A stretch of 45,562 bases of DNA from Acaryochloris sp. IP29b_bin.137 (GTDB lineage Bacteria; Cyanobacteriota; Cyanobacteriia; Thermosynechococcales; Thermosynechococcaceae): assembly GCF_028285745.1 (NCBI RefSeq), contig NZ_JANQOP010000186.1, forward strand, positions 1 to 45,562. Direction: 5' to 3'. This document shows, one piece after another, positions 17,820 to 26,705 of this stretch (position 1 is the stretch's first letter; the number at the start of each line of letters is the position of its first letter). The notes under the pieces are model-generated. The model saw only the letters and a list, made by a program, of their open reading frames with translations. It did no database searches and was not told where the DNA came from. The position numbers and the translations under genes are program-made.

Positions 17820-19433
17820 CTATGGCTGATCAGAGGATTTCTGAAGCTGAGTTTCCAGGCTTTTGATTAGCGGTTGAAGACGCTCATAATCCTGGGTTGC
17901 CCCCTGGGATTGGTAGATCTGTGCAGCTTGCTGGAAGTCGGATAAGGCTTCTTCTCGCTGTCCGAGGGCGGAGTGAACCAACCCCCGATTATTGTAGGCG
18001 GCGGCATTTTGGGGTTCCGTAGTAATCGCTTGAGTGTAGTCCTGTAAGGCAGCCTCCCGATCGCCTTGAGAGACATACAAGTTACCCCGATTGGTATAAG
18101 CAGCTGCATAGGTTGAATCAAGCTTGAGCACTTGCGTGTAATCTGAGATGGCCGCTTCGTTTTGTCCAGCAACACTGTGGGCAATCCCACGGTTATAGTA
18201 AGCCAATACATCATCAGCATTGAGGGTGATCGCCTGGGTAAAATCTGCGATCGCAGCGTTCGCATCTCCTGCCTTTAAATGGGCAGTGCCTCGATTTTTA
18301 TAGGCGGCAGTATATTTGCCATCCATCGCAATGGCCGTTGAAAAATCGGTGATCGCGGCTGGATAATTGCTTTGATTGAGTTGCAACAGACCCCGGTTAT
18401 AGAAGGCAGCGATATATTTAGGATCCAATTGGATAGCGGTCGAATAGTCTGCCAGGGCTGTGGTGTTGTCCCCAGTGTTGGTATAGGCGACGCCCCGGTT
18501 AAAGTAGGCCAAGGCTGATTTGGGTTGAATTTTAATCACTTGACTATAATCTTGAATTGCCGCTAAATGGTTACCTGTTGCAGCATGAGCCCGACCGCGA
18601 TTTAAGTAGGCTTCAGGATTCTTGGCGTCACGCTGTAGGACCTGGTTATAGTCATTTAGCGCCGCTTTGTAGTTGCTGGCGGCGGCAAAGGCCAACCCGC
18701 GATTGAGGTAGATCCGAGTCAGCTTAATTTTGCTTGGGTTAAGCTGGATAACCTTGGTATAATCTGCGATCGCAGCCTGGCGATTGCCTAAAGCCGTATG
18801 GGCATATCCTCGATTCACATAGGCCAGGGCGTAATTGTTATTCAGTTGAATGGCCTTACTATAGTCCGCAATCGCACCTTTATAATTGCCTTTTCCATAC
18901 TTCTCAACCCCTTGGCGTAAATGCACAATGGCTTGCGGATTGCCCCGCTGAGCGGTGGATTTGGGGGCTGGCTGAGTTTGTTTGACAGATTTAGGCGTAG
19001 TCTTCTGGGGCGGTTGGACAACTGGTTTGGCTTTCGTAGGGGGTTCGGCAGTAGGAGCCTGGGGTTTAATGGGTTGCGATTTGGGCTTTGAAGGCGCTGC
19101 TTGCTCTGTTGAAGTCTGGGTTTGGGCAGGCTTAGTTTCAGTTTTTTCTGCTGATTTTGAGGGGGTTGCAGGGGACGAAGGGGGGGGGACTTTGCGTGGA
19201 TCTGGGGTGCGGATTGGGGCGGGTGCCTGCTCAATTAACTTGTTTGGGGGTTGAGCCGGGACATCAGCAGAGGGCGTCTTGGCGGGAGTTGATGATGAAG
19301 GAGTCGGCTTAGATTGGGCCAGAGTGCTATCAGGTGTCACTCCGCTTATGGCTGCCAACCCACAAAGGAGAAGCGTTGAGGACAAAAGCTGTTTCTTCAG
19401 AGGGGTTGGAGGAAGGATAGAATGACGTACCAT
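17820..19433 (-). CDS. Exported proline-rich TPR protein
   Basis: 537 residues. A signal peptide of about 40 residues ends at LAQS. A low-complexity Pro/Lys/Thr/Ser linker covers about 42-165 and probably spans a periplasmic or peptidoglycan gap. About ten consecutive TPRs (about 168-510) follow, each with the AYxNRGxAxxxxGxxxAAIxDYxQ pattern. The repeats are similar to each other, suggesting internal duplication. A scaffold role outside the cytoplasm is likely; partners are unknown. The protein is related to the smaller TPR protein at 14495-15184. ATG at 19433. Confidence 0.9.
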   Translation of the reverse strand: MVRHSILPPTPLKKQLLSSTLLLCGLAAISGVTPDSTLAQSKPTPSSSTPAKTPSADVPAQPPNKLIEQAPAPIRTPDPRKVPPPSSPATPSKSAEKTETKPAQTQTSTEQAAPSKPKSQPIKPQAPTAEPPTKAKPVVQPPQKTTPKSVKQTQPAPKSTAQRGNPQAIVHLRQGVEKYGKGNYKGAIADYSKAIQLNNNYALAYVNRGYAHTALGNRQAAIADYTKVIQLNPSKIKLTRIYLNRGLAFAAASNYKAALNDYNQVLQRDAKNPEAYLNRGRAHAATGNHLAAIQDYSQVIKIQPKSALAYFNRGVAYTNTGDNTTALADYSTAIQLDPKYIAAFYNRGLLQLNQSNYPAAITDFSTAIAMDGKYTAAYKNRGTAHLKAGDANAAIADFTQAITLNADDVLAYYNRGIAHSVAGQNEAAISDYTQVLKLDSTYAAAYTNRGNLYVSQGDREAALQDYTQAITTEPQNAAAYNNRGLVHSALGQREEALSDFQQAAQIYQSQGATQDYERLQPLIKSLETQLQKSSDQP

Positions 19434-19677
19434 CGCTCTAAAAATAAACTAGCCAACGAATATTCTGGCCCTACTATAGCGAGATCTGGGTGAAATGGCA
19501 TAAGGGAGTCCGTCTTTCGCCTCAAATGATGTCTATGGGACTTGTTGAGAGTTCGGGAAAATCAATTGAAACAATTCGTTAAGCATAGAGGGCAGCACCC
19601 AAAAGGACGGCTTTTTGGGGATCGTTTGCCTAGGCTGATATGGTTCAACATGGAGCATCACCAGAGGGATTTGCATA

Positions 19678-20616
19678 ATGCGCATATTGATGATGGGTGG
19701 AACCCGGTTTATTGGCGTTTACCTCAGCCAGATTTTAGTGAAGCAAGGCCATGAAGTCGTGCTGTTTAATCGCGGGAACCATCCTCCTGCGGTGGCAGGG
19801 TTAGCCCAAATTCATGGCGATCGCACAGATGCTGACCAGTTGCGAGCGAAGCTCGCTCATGAGCCATTTGATGCCGTTTTTGATAATAATGGTCGGAAGC
19901 TATCGGATACCCAGCCCTTGGCAGCACTGTTTAAGGACCGGGTGCAACATTTTGTCTATATGAGTTCGGCTGGGGTCTATCTTAAATCGGATCAAATGCC
20001 CCATCGAGAAGCTGATCCAACTGATCCAAATAGTCGCCACCTCGGTAAAGCCGAATCCGAGGCCGATCTGGCGGCCCAAGGTTTGCCTTTTACTTCGATT
20101 CGACCAACCTATATTTATGGTCCCAAGAACTATAACGATGTTGAAGCTTGGTTTTTTGACCGGATTGTCCGTCAGCGTCCGATTCCGATTCCTGGCAATG
20201 GCCAGCATATGACGCAACTAGGACATGTCCAAGACTTAGCTCAAGCAATGGCCTCGGTGTTAGGTAACCCTCAGGCGATTGGCCAAATCTACAATATCAG
20301 TGGCCATCGCTTTGTGACCTTTGATGGTATTGCCAAAGCCTGTGCTCAAGCGGTTGGTCAATCCCCAGATAGCTTGAAATTGGTGCACTATGACCCTGCA
20401 CAATTTGACTTTGGCAAGCGCAAAGCCTTTCCGATGCGTCTGCAGCATTTCTTTGCTGATATTCACAAGGCTTGCCAAGACCTGAACTGGCAACCCCAAT
20501 ACGATTTGGTCAGTGGCTTGAAAGATTCTTTTCAAAAAGATTATCTCGCAAGCGGACGCGATCAAGCCCATATTGATTTCTCAATTGACGATCAAATTTT
20601 GGCAGCGGCAGCTTGA
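19678..20616 (+). CDS. CSP41b-like NAD-dependent epimerase/dehydratase family protein
   Basis: 312 residues. An atypical short-chain dehydrogenase with the nucleotide-binding motif GGTRFIG at about 7-13. Several segments (FVYMSSAGVYLKSD, SIRPTYIYGP, TQLGHVQDLA, FDFGKRKAFP) closely follow plant CSP41b, the chloroplast stem-loop RNA-binding protein, whose ancestor is cyanobacterial. In plants CSP41 proteins bind and stabilise chloroplast mRNAs and rRNA and associate with ribosomes. An RNA-related role is plausible here, but the enzyme fold leaves a sugar-nucleotide activity open. ATG 19678 follows AGAGGG. It is convergent with pfkA. Confidence 0.88.
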   Translation: MRILMMGGTRFIGVYLSQILVKQGHEVVLFNRGNHPPAVAGLAQIHGDRTDADQLRAKLAHEPFDAVFDNNGRKLSDTQPLAALFKDRVQHFVYMSSAGVYLKSDQMPHREADPTDPNSRHLGKAESEADLAAQGLPFTSIRPTYIYGPKNYNDVEAWFFDRIVRQRPIPIPGNGQHMTQLGHVQDLAQAMASVLGNPQAIGQIYNISGHRFVTFDGIAKACAQAVGQSPDSLKLVHYDPAQFDFGKRKAFPMRLQHFFADIHKACQDLNWQPQYDLVSGLKDSFQKDYLASGRDQAHIDFSIDDQILAAAA

Positions 20617-20686
20617 CCCATACGATCTACAACTTCATACCTAAAAATTCATGAGTTTGGATGATCAAGGGCCGTTGATGTTCGTG

Positions 20687-21769
20687 CTAGTCGCCGAGGT
20701 AGATCCCTAACCCTCGGGCTGTTTTAACCAGTGTTCCGGTTGGATTTACGGCTCGATAATGGGCGATCGCATCCAAAATAGGGACGCTCAGAACTTGGCG
20801 ATGTTGCCAGGTCACCATTTGGTCAAAATGACCTTCAGCAATCAAATCAACCGCCGCGACGCCAAATGCAGCTCCGATTAATCGATCGGAAGGAGAGGGC
20901 ATTCCTCCTCGCTGCACATGCCCCAGCACCGTCACGCGGGTTTCTGCTACATGACGATTACAAATTTGTTCCGATAAATATTGGCCAATCCCCCCTAGTC
21001 GGCATTCACCTAACCCATCCGTATGGGTTAAAGGTGCCCCTCCTTCCGTGCGGACGGCCTCAGCCACAACAATCAGAGAATAGTTTTTCCCTTGACTTTG
21101 GCGCTCTTTGATTTTGGCGCAGACATTATCGATAGTGTAAGGGATTTCGGGAATTAAGATAATGTCAGCCCCCCCGGCAATGCCAGCGCTGATAGCGATA
21201 TGGCCAGCATCTCGACCCATGACCTCTAGGATGATGACACGGCTATGACTGGCTGCCGTAAATTGCAAGCGATCCAGGGCTTCCGTCGCAATATTGACGG
21301 CGGTATCAAACCCCACTGATCGTTCGGTGACCCCCACGTCATTGTCAATGGTCTTGGGAATACCCACCAAGTTCCAATTACCCTGCTGAGCCAGCTTACG
21401 TAAGATGGCAATGCTGCCATCTCCGCCAATGCCAATCAGAGCATCCAAACCGAGCTTGTGATATCCCGCAATAATATCTTCCGAACGATCTACAACTGTG
21501 CCATCGGGCATGGGAAATGCAAACGGGTTTCCCTTATTCGTGGTCCCCAGCATGGTTCCTCCGGCCGTCAATAGTGGACTCATCTGCTGAGGGGTGAGGA
21601 TCACGGCTTCGGGTGGGTCTTTTAATAAGCCATGGGTGGCCTGCCGAATACCAATGACCTCCCAGCTATAACGTTCAACTGCTCGGAGAACGACTGCCCG
21701 GATGGTGGGGTTGAGCCCTGCACAGTCCCCGCCACTGGTCAGAATACCGACCCGTTTTTGATTACCCAT
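20687..21769 (-). CDS. pfkA: 6-phosphofructokinase, group III (mixed-substrate type)
   Basis: 360 residues. It phosphorylates fructose 6-phosphate in glycolysis. The nucleotide site reads GGDGS (about 115-119), the ATP-type Gly, while the substrate loop reads PKTIDND (about 138-144), where classic ATP-PFK has PGTIDND. The Gly/Lys combination is the hallmark of the group III PFKs, some of which accept both ATP and pyrophosphate. EVMGRDAGHIA and the C-terminal LGHVQRGG are intact. ATG 21769. Cyanobacteria commonly carry two PFK genes and only this one is in view. Confidence 0.95.
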   Translation of the reverse strand: MGNQKRVGILTSGGDCAGLNPTIRAVVLRAVERYSWEVIGIRQATHGLLKDPPEAVILTPQQMSPLLTAGGTMLGTTNKGNPFAFPMPDGTVVDRSEDIIAGYHKLGLDALIGIGGDGSIAILRKLAQQGNWNLVGIPKTIDNDVGVTERSVGFDTAVNIATEALDRLQFTAASHSRVIILEVMGRDAGHIAISAGIAGGADIILIPEIPYTIDNVCAKIKERQSQGKNYSLIVVAEAVRTEGGAPLTHTDGLGECRLGGIGQYLSEQICNRHVAETRVTVLGHVQRGGMPSPSDRLIGAAFGVAAVDLIAEGHFDQMVTWQHRQVLSVPILDAIAHYRAVNPTGTLVKTARGLGIYLGD

Positions 21770-21961
21770 AATTACCCACGATGACCCAGAGGATTGGTAT
21801 TTGAAGATAGATGTAACCTAAACCATAGACAGCAAAATTTCAGGGAAATCCAGGTTGAATTTATTTTTGTGAGGGTAGGTGCCAGGCCGATGCAAGATTG
21901 GCATCATCGGTTCTGAAAACTGGGATAGCGGTTTATCTTCTTCATGTTTGAAGAGCAAAAT

Positions 21962-21991
21962 TTGTCGAAGAATGCATTGTGTCTGTATACT
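21962..21991 (+). promoter_or_regulatory. Candidate lexA promoter
   Basis: TTGTCG (21962-21967), an 18-nt spacer and TATACT (21986-21991) form a sigma-70-type promoter pointing at lexA, about 115 nt before its GTG start. Confidence 0.55.
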
Positions 21992-21996
21992 TTAAT

Positions 21997-22010
21997 AGTA
22001 CAGATGTTTT
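21997..22010 (+). promoter_or_regulatory. Candidate LexA box
   Basis: AGTACAGATGTTTT fits the cyanobacterial LexA box RGTACNNNDGTWCB at all positions but one (T instead of C at position 13). It starts 5 bp after the -10 element, so a bound repressor would cover the transcription start. Autoregulation is inferred. Confidence 0.6.
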
Positions 22011-22111
22011 ATGTAAGTATCCGATCGTTATCTTGATGCTCATCTTCATCCAGATATAGACCGCTTGCAAAACACCAGATTGACCCAATATTCATTAGGG
22101 CTGAATCAATA

Positions 22112-22732
22112 GTGGAACCTTTATCCAAAGCTCAGAAAGAATTATTTGATTGGCTAGTTCAATTTATTGAACATCACCAGCATGCGCCTTCTATTCGGCA
22201 GATGATGCAGGCCATGAAGCTGAAATCTCCAGCCCCAGTTCAGAGTCGTTTGGATCATCTCCGCAAAAAAGGGTACGTTGACTGGGAAATCGGCCAGGCC
22301 CGCACCCTGCGGATTGTTCATCCCGATCATCTCCAGCCCGAGGTAGAGCAAATACCGATCCTGGGTGCGATCGCAGCCGGTGGATTAATCGAGCCCTTTG
22401 TTGAAGTCGTGGATTCCTTGGAATTTAGTCCCAAACAGTTACCGCCAAAATCTTATGCCCTTAGGGTCAATGGGGACAGTATGATTGATGCTCACATCAC
22501 TGATGGTGATATCGTCATTATGCGACCTGTCCAGGAACCCAAAACAGTCAAAAATGGGACTATTGTTGCTGCCAGAGTTGAAGGCGAGGGAACCACTCTG
22601 AAGCGTTTTCATTTAAGTAAAAATGAAGTCACCCTTGAAGCCGCAAATCTCAAATATCAGCCTATCAAAGTGGCGGCGACACAAGTCGAAATTCAAGGAT
22701 CTCTCATTGGAGTTTGGCGGACTTATTTTTAG
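22112..22732 (+). CDS. lexA: LexA repressor / self-cleaving S24 peptidase
   Basis: 206 residues from GTG 22112. The N-terminal winged helix (about 1-68) has the APSIRQMMQAMKLKS recognition region, and the C-terminal S24 domain is complete. The self-cleavage site AAG is kept (Ala89-Gly90), with catalytic Ser123 in NGDSM and Lys164 in TTLKRF. So, unlike the Synechocystis homologue, which lacks key cleavage residues, this protein looks competent for RecA-stimulated autolysis and a classical SOS response. A near-consensus LexA box lies in its own promoter region. Confidence 0.95.
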   Translation: MEPLSKAQKELFDWLVQFIEHHQHAPSIRQMMQAMKLKSPAPVQSRLDHLRKKGYVDWEIGQARTLRIVHPDHLQPEVEQIPILGAIAAGGLIEPFVEVVDSLEFSPKQLPPKSYALRVNGDSMIDAHITDGDIVIMRPVQEPKTVKNGTIVAARVEGEGTTLKRFHLSKNEVTLEAANLKYQPIKVAATQVEIQGSLIGVWRTYF

Positions 22733-22758
22733 TTAATACTCAATAGCAAAGTAGCAAT

Positions 22759-23055
22759 CTACTGAATCATCCGCAACTTGGCAATCCACATATCAGCGGG
22801 GTCACTGTAGTAGTCAATCTCATCTACTCGATACTCATGTAGCCCATCTACATCCCTAATTTGAATCAGGTCGCCACCTCGAACACCTGACTTACAAGAT
22901 GTCATTAGGAAACCTGATTGATCCGGGGCGGCTTCTAAGCAAAAATCGCTATTCAGGTCAGCATGTTCATATCGATGGATTTTATTTGTGCGTCTCCGAT
23001 TAGCAGCACCCCAATGCCGTAGCGAAGCAGGATGAGACAACTGTGTAAATACCAT
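22759..23055 (-). CDS. Small conserved-looking hypothetical protein
   Basis: 98 residues from ATG 23055, with a GGGGGA stretch about eight bases upstream; a TTG at 23070 would add five residues. The N-terminal half is rich in Arg and His, and the C-terminal half (GGDLIQIRDVDGLHEYRVDEIDYY and on) looks like a small beta-rich domain. I do not recognise the family. It is convergent with lexA, 26 bp apart. Confidence 0.6.
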   Translation of the reverse strand: MVFTQLSHPASLRHWGAANRRRTNKIHRYEHADLNSDFCLEAAPDQSGFLMTSCKSGVRGGDLIQIRDVDGLHEYRVDEIDYYSDPADMWIAKLRMIQ

Positions 23056-23339
23056 GTGGTAATCCCCCAAAACTCTGAAACCAACCTCCCTTCATATTAC
23101 TTTATTACACTTGTCTGGTGAACCTATGATGAATAGTCACATACCGTTCACATCCCCCTACTAAGGTTAGTTGGGATAGGTTATAGGGATCAGTCTTTGA
23201 GGGAGGGACACCCTTCGTTACCCATGGTTAAGCCCTCTGTATTCGAAGAATTGTTGCTCAAGCGATGCCATCTGGCCAGTGATGTATGCAAATATCAACT
23301 GTTTCACGGGAAATAAAGCCTAATCGCTATCATGAAGTC

Positions 23340-23369
23340 AAATGACTGCAAATGACTATAAATGACGTC
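23340..23369. repeat. Three direct repeats AAATGAC with 10-bp period
   Basis: AAATGACTGC, AAATGACTAT and AAATGACGTC follow each other directly. The constant 7-mer recurs every 10 bp, which places it on one face of the helix, as in arrays bound by response regulators. The binder is unknown. Confidence 0.75.
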
Positions 23370-23507
23370 CAAAAGTGAAGACTCTCGTCGCCATCAATTT
23401 TGGAGGCCGACTGCTAGTCAAATTTAGGGGGAACATTCTTAGGGGCAAGCCATCAAAGGTAATCAGGGATATCGATTATACAAACGTCTCAAAACCCATA
23501 TCGCTGA

Positions 23508-23523
23508 TGTGATTAATATCACA
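23508..23523. promoter_or_regulatory. CRP/SyCRP1-type binding site
   Basis: TGTGATTAATATCACA matches the CRP consensus TGTGA-N6-TCACA at every fixed position. Counted from a class II geometry (centre at -41.5), the transcription start would be 23557 and the -10 element 23545-23550, where TATTTT is found. The nearest recognised gene in that direction starts about 690 nt further on. Confidence 0.6.
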
Positions 23524-24241
23524 AGGTCAAGGTTCAAATCGATGTATTTTCTCTGTATTAGCACTCTGCATCTTAATAGTTTAGCGGATAGAGAATGTCC
23601 TCTCATCCCTCAAATCCTTTAGTCCTGAGTCCTTCCCTATTGCGTCTTTTTTGAGTAATCTAGGTGTATGATTGTTAAGAAAATGTAAATAACTTAAAAT
23701 ATTGCGTAGATTGTTGTTGATTCATCGATAAAGTTAGTAGGCGGATAAATCTGTATTTATCTATACGGTACCTGACCTGCCAAAAACTCATTACATAATT
23801 TCTTCATATATCCCTAAAAAGTCACCTTTTCAGTTTCTTCTGAAATAGACATTGAAGGCGAAATTGTTGGTTTTGTAAAGCGTTTTTAGCGGCTATTTCC
23901 CCTCTGAAGTCCTGTTTCAAATTTTAATTATTGGTACCAGGATGGTTTTATTAAGCATGGATTCCATGCTGACGAACAACTTGTTCAGGCTTTATCCTAC
24001 TGAAAAGCCTTATCGAAATCAAAATTTCGCTATCGGATAAATCGATTAAAGAGCGATGTCCCAATCATGTTTTTTCTGCCGTAAAACGTAATTTAGTGGA
24101 TTGGCTTGGGCAACCTATTTAGTAGAGGGGCTTCAGTCCCGTTGGTCCTAGCAATTACTAAGACATGAAGATGCATCTGAAAAATCGTTTTAGGCTCCAA
24201 CAACAAGCTTTTAAAACCAGCTAAGGCCAGGCTATTTAGAT

Positions 24242-25699
24242 ATGTACAACGGCGCCCATAACTTTATAAATGAAGCAATTCCCTATCAAGCAAAAGTGGC
24301 TGATCCGCTTTATCTAGTGCCATCTCTTCCTCAGGGACAACCAGAATTTAAGCAAGCCTACTTAATTCTGCAACGTCTATTTCCCACCGCCGAACTCAGC
24401 AACATTCAAACAACCGTTTTTTTGCAAGCCTGGCAAGGCAAGACGTATCAGCAAATTGCTCAAAGCACAGGATACGATGCGGACTATATCAAAGATGTGG
24501 GCCACAAGTTATGGCGAAAACTTTCAGAGCTTTTAGGGGAATCCTTATCCAAACATAACTTTTGCTCTATCCTCAGACGTCGATATCAGCAAATGGAAGA
24601 TGCTGAGCTTGGCCTCGATGCTTCCAAAGCATCAGGGGTGCGATCATTTCAATCCCACAAATCGAAAAAAGGAGGAGAGGTCTCGCGCCAAGTCTGTGAT
24701 TGGGGCGAAGCTGCAGCCGTTCCGGTCTTTGTTGGTCGTCAATTTGTGATGACCCAGCTCAAACGTTGGATCATCGAAGATCATAATCGTTTAATTGGCA
24801 TCTTCGGATTAGGGGGAGTGGGTAAAACCGCTTTAGCGGTTAAATGTGTTGAACAAGTTGAAAGCTTTTTCGATTGCATCATATGGCGTTCGTTGCGCGA
24901 TCAACCCAATTTCGATGCATTGATGACAGATTTGCTGGGGTCCATTGGGGGGCAAGGGATAGAATTACCGGAAACGGCACAAGAAAAGGTGACCTTGCTG
25001 ATCAGCTACTTAGATCAGCATCGCTGCTTACTGGTGCTAGATGATTGGTTCTCCGTTCTAGCAGGCAATCAATTGGCAGGAAGTTATCACGTAGGTTGTG
25101 AAACCTATGGCTTGTTGTTAAGACGTATTAGTGAAAGCCGCCATAAAAGTTGTGTTCTGATTACGAGTCGCGAGCAGCCAGCAGGGTTAGCATTCACCGA
25201 TAACGAGGCTTTCCCCAGTCGTACTCTCTATCTAGATGGTTTAGACCAAGATTCAGGGCGAGAAGCCCTCAAATCCTTTGGTCTGGAATGCTCTGATGAA
25301 TGCTCTGATTTACTGCTTCAACGCTACACCGGGAACCCTCAAGCCCTCAGAGTAGCAGTGAAAACGATTGTCGATTTCTTTGCCGGGAATGTGCCCCAAT
25401 TCCTAGAACGGGAAGAGTTGATCTATGGTGATATCAAGCGCCTGCTGCATCAGCAATTTGCTCGACTATCTGAACTCGAACGCTCTATTATGAATAGCCT
25501 AGCTAATCGAGAAGCGCCCGGTTCTCTAGCGGACATTGCTGCTGCTGGAGATATTTCCTTAGACCAGAATGACTTACTACTGGATGCATTAGAGTCCCTA
25601 CATCGGCGTTCATTTATCTGGAAGAATAACGGTCGTATTAGCGTTCCTCAACTCCTGCAGGAATATCTGAAAGTATCCCAAAAAATAGGGCAAACTTAG
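24242..25699 (+). CDS. STAND ATPase: vMAP-N type HTH plus NB-ARC, no sensor repeats
   Basis: 485 residues. The N-terminal part (about 32-118) resembles the helix-turn-helix domain found at the start of cyanobacterial vWA-MoxR-associated and NB-ARC/WD40 proteins, with a KTYQQIAQSTG recognition-like segment. A DWGEA...VFVGR linker leads into NB-ARC: Walker A GLGGVGKT (about 189-196), Walker B LLVLDDW (about 263-269), CVLITSREQP (about 304-313) and a GNPQAL motif in place of GLPL. A winged-helix region ends the protein at about 480. Relatives normally continue into WD40 or TPR sensor repeats; here the frame closes and only 64 nt separate it from prmA. Such ATPases act as switches in signalling or defence. 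Function unknown. Confidence 0.85.
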   Translation: MYNGAHNFINEAIPYQAKVADPLYLVPSLPQGQPEFKQAYLILQRLFPTAELSNIQTTVFLQAWQGKTYQQIAQSTGYDADYIKDVGHKLWRKLSELLGESLSKHNFCSILRRRYQQMEDAELGLDASKASGVRSFQSHKSKKGGEVSRQVCDWGEAAAVPVFVGRQFVMTQLKRWIIEDHNRLIGIFGLGGVGKTALAVKCVEQVESFFDCIIWRSLRDQPNFDALMTDLLGSIGGQGIELPETAQEKVTLLISYLDQHRCLLVLDDWFSVLAGNQLAGSYHVGCETYGLLLRRISESRHKSCVLITSREQPAGLAFTDNEAFPSRTLYLDGLDQDSGREALKSFGLECSDECSDLLLQRYTGNPQALRVAVKTIVDFFAGNVPQFLEREELIYGDIKRLLHQQFARLSELERSIMNSLANREAPGSLADIAAAGDISLDQNDLLLDALESLHRRSFIWKNNGRISVPQLLQEYLKVSQKIGQT

Positions 25700-25763
25700 A
25701 GAATTTTCTTCCTAGTCTTTGTTCTGAGATTTCTCTCCCAGTTCTTGTTTTGAGACAAATCAA

Positions 25764-26705
25764 TTATCGGCTAATTATCAAGCAGCACCAGTCTTGGTCT
25801 TGATCAGTTTTACGAACTTCCCAGTGATGGCTGTGGAGCGCCTCAAAAATCATGGGCTTTTGAGTATCTAGAATGCCGCTGAGGATCCCCCAACTTCCCG
25901 GCTTCGCAATGTCAGAGAATTGAGGTATTAAGTCTAGAATCACGGAAGCCAGAATATTGCAGCAGAATCCTTGGACAGGATTCTGGATATGTTGTCTAAG
26001 CTGATCAATGCTTCCTTCGGTAACCCATAATTGATTGGAGGTCAGTCCATTTAGAGCGCGACTGGCTTGGGTTGCGCCAATGGCAAGGGGATCCAGATCA
26101 ACGGCATAAGCTTTATCGGCGCCCAATAAGAGGGCTGCAATCGAGAGAATTCCTGTGCCACAACCAATATCAGCAATGGTGAGCGGATGGGACTGTGGTT
26201 CTTGCATCTGCTGTTCTAGAGCTCGTAGGCAAAGTTGAGTGGTCGCGTGGGCACCGGTACCAAATGCAACACCGGGATTGAGACGGATGAGAAGACGGTC
26301 ACTCTGGTTTGGCACGTCTAGCCAAGCTGGATAAATCAGTAACCGCTTGCCGATTTCCAGCGGATGCCAATAGTCTCGCCAGTTATAAGCCCAGTCTTCC
26401 TCTGTGATGATTTGCCAGCTAACTTCCGGGGCAGGTTGTCCCACCGCTTGCACATCCTGGCGCAGACGATCCGCCATTTGCCCCAGCTCAGGGGGTTGGA
26501 CTCGATCTAGGGATAGATATCCACAAACCGTTAACGCTTGATTGATAATTTGGCTTGATGTGCCTTGGCAACCCTCCTCTTGGAGTCGCCAAAACACCAG
26601 ATCATCCAGCAGTGGTACCCCCACAATCTTAATTTCCCACCATTGGCTAGGGGTTAACGTTGTGGGGGCGACCGACTGATTTTGACCGTCTGGAGAATCG
26701 GCCAT
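25764..26705 (-). CDS. prmA: Ribosomal protein L11 methyltransferase
   Basis: 313 residues. It methylates lysines of ribosomal protein L11 using S-adenosylmethionine. The C-terminal class I methyltransferase domain has motif I DIGCGTG at about 179-185, a following AVDLDPLA segment and NILASVI as motif IV; the FGTGAHATT stretch (about 148-156) is diagnostic for PrmA. The N-terminal substrate-recognition domain covers about 20-110. The ATG overlaps the serA stop by one base (TAATG), implying translational coupling. Confidence 0.95.
   Translation of the reverse strand: MADSPDGQNQSVAPTTLTPSQWWEIKIVGVPLLDDLVFWRLQEEGCQGTSSQIINQALTVCGYLSLDRVQPPELGQMADRLRQDVQAVGQPAPEVSWQIITEEDWAYNWRDYWHPLEIGKRLLIYPAWLDVPNQSDRLLIRLNPGVAFGTGAHATTQLCLRALEQQMQEPQSHPLTIADIGCGTGILSIAALLLGADKAYAVDLDPLAIGATQASRALNGLTSNQLWVTEGSIDQLRQHIQNPVQGFCCNILASVILDLIPQFSDIAKPGSWGILSGILDTQKPMIFEALHSHHWEVRKTDQDQDWCCLIISR

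Larger units (their letters stand above)
21770..22111. other. Divergent pfkA / lexA intergenic region
   Basis: 342 bases. The right half holds the candidate lexA promoter and LexA box listed separately. I see no clear signal near the pfkA start. Confidence 0.6.
23056..24241. other. Long gene-free region before the STAND ATPase gene
   Basis: About 1.2 kb without a convincing gene on either strand. It contains a three-copy AAATGAC direct repeat with 10-bp period (23340-23369), a perfect CRP-type site (23508-23523) with a -10-like TATTTT at the class II distance, and a small inverted repeat AGCATGG/CCATGCT near 23955. A non-coding RNA or a very long 5' leader of the downstream gene is possible. 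A 19-codon frame near 23597 is not convincing. Confidence 0.5.

Noticed and set aside
19542..19754. 70-codon frame overlapping the CSP41b-like start
   Set aside because: It runs in another register into a clearly conserved gene.
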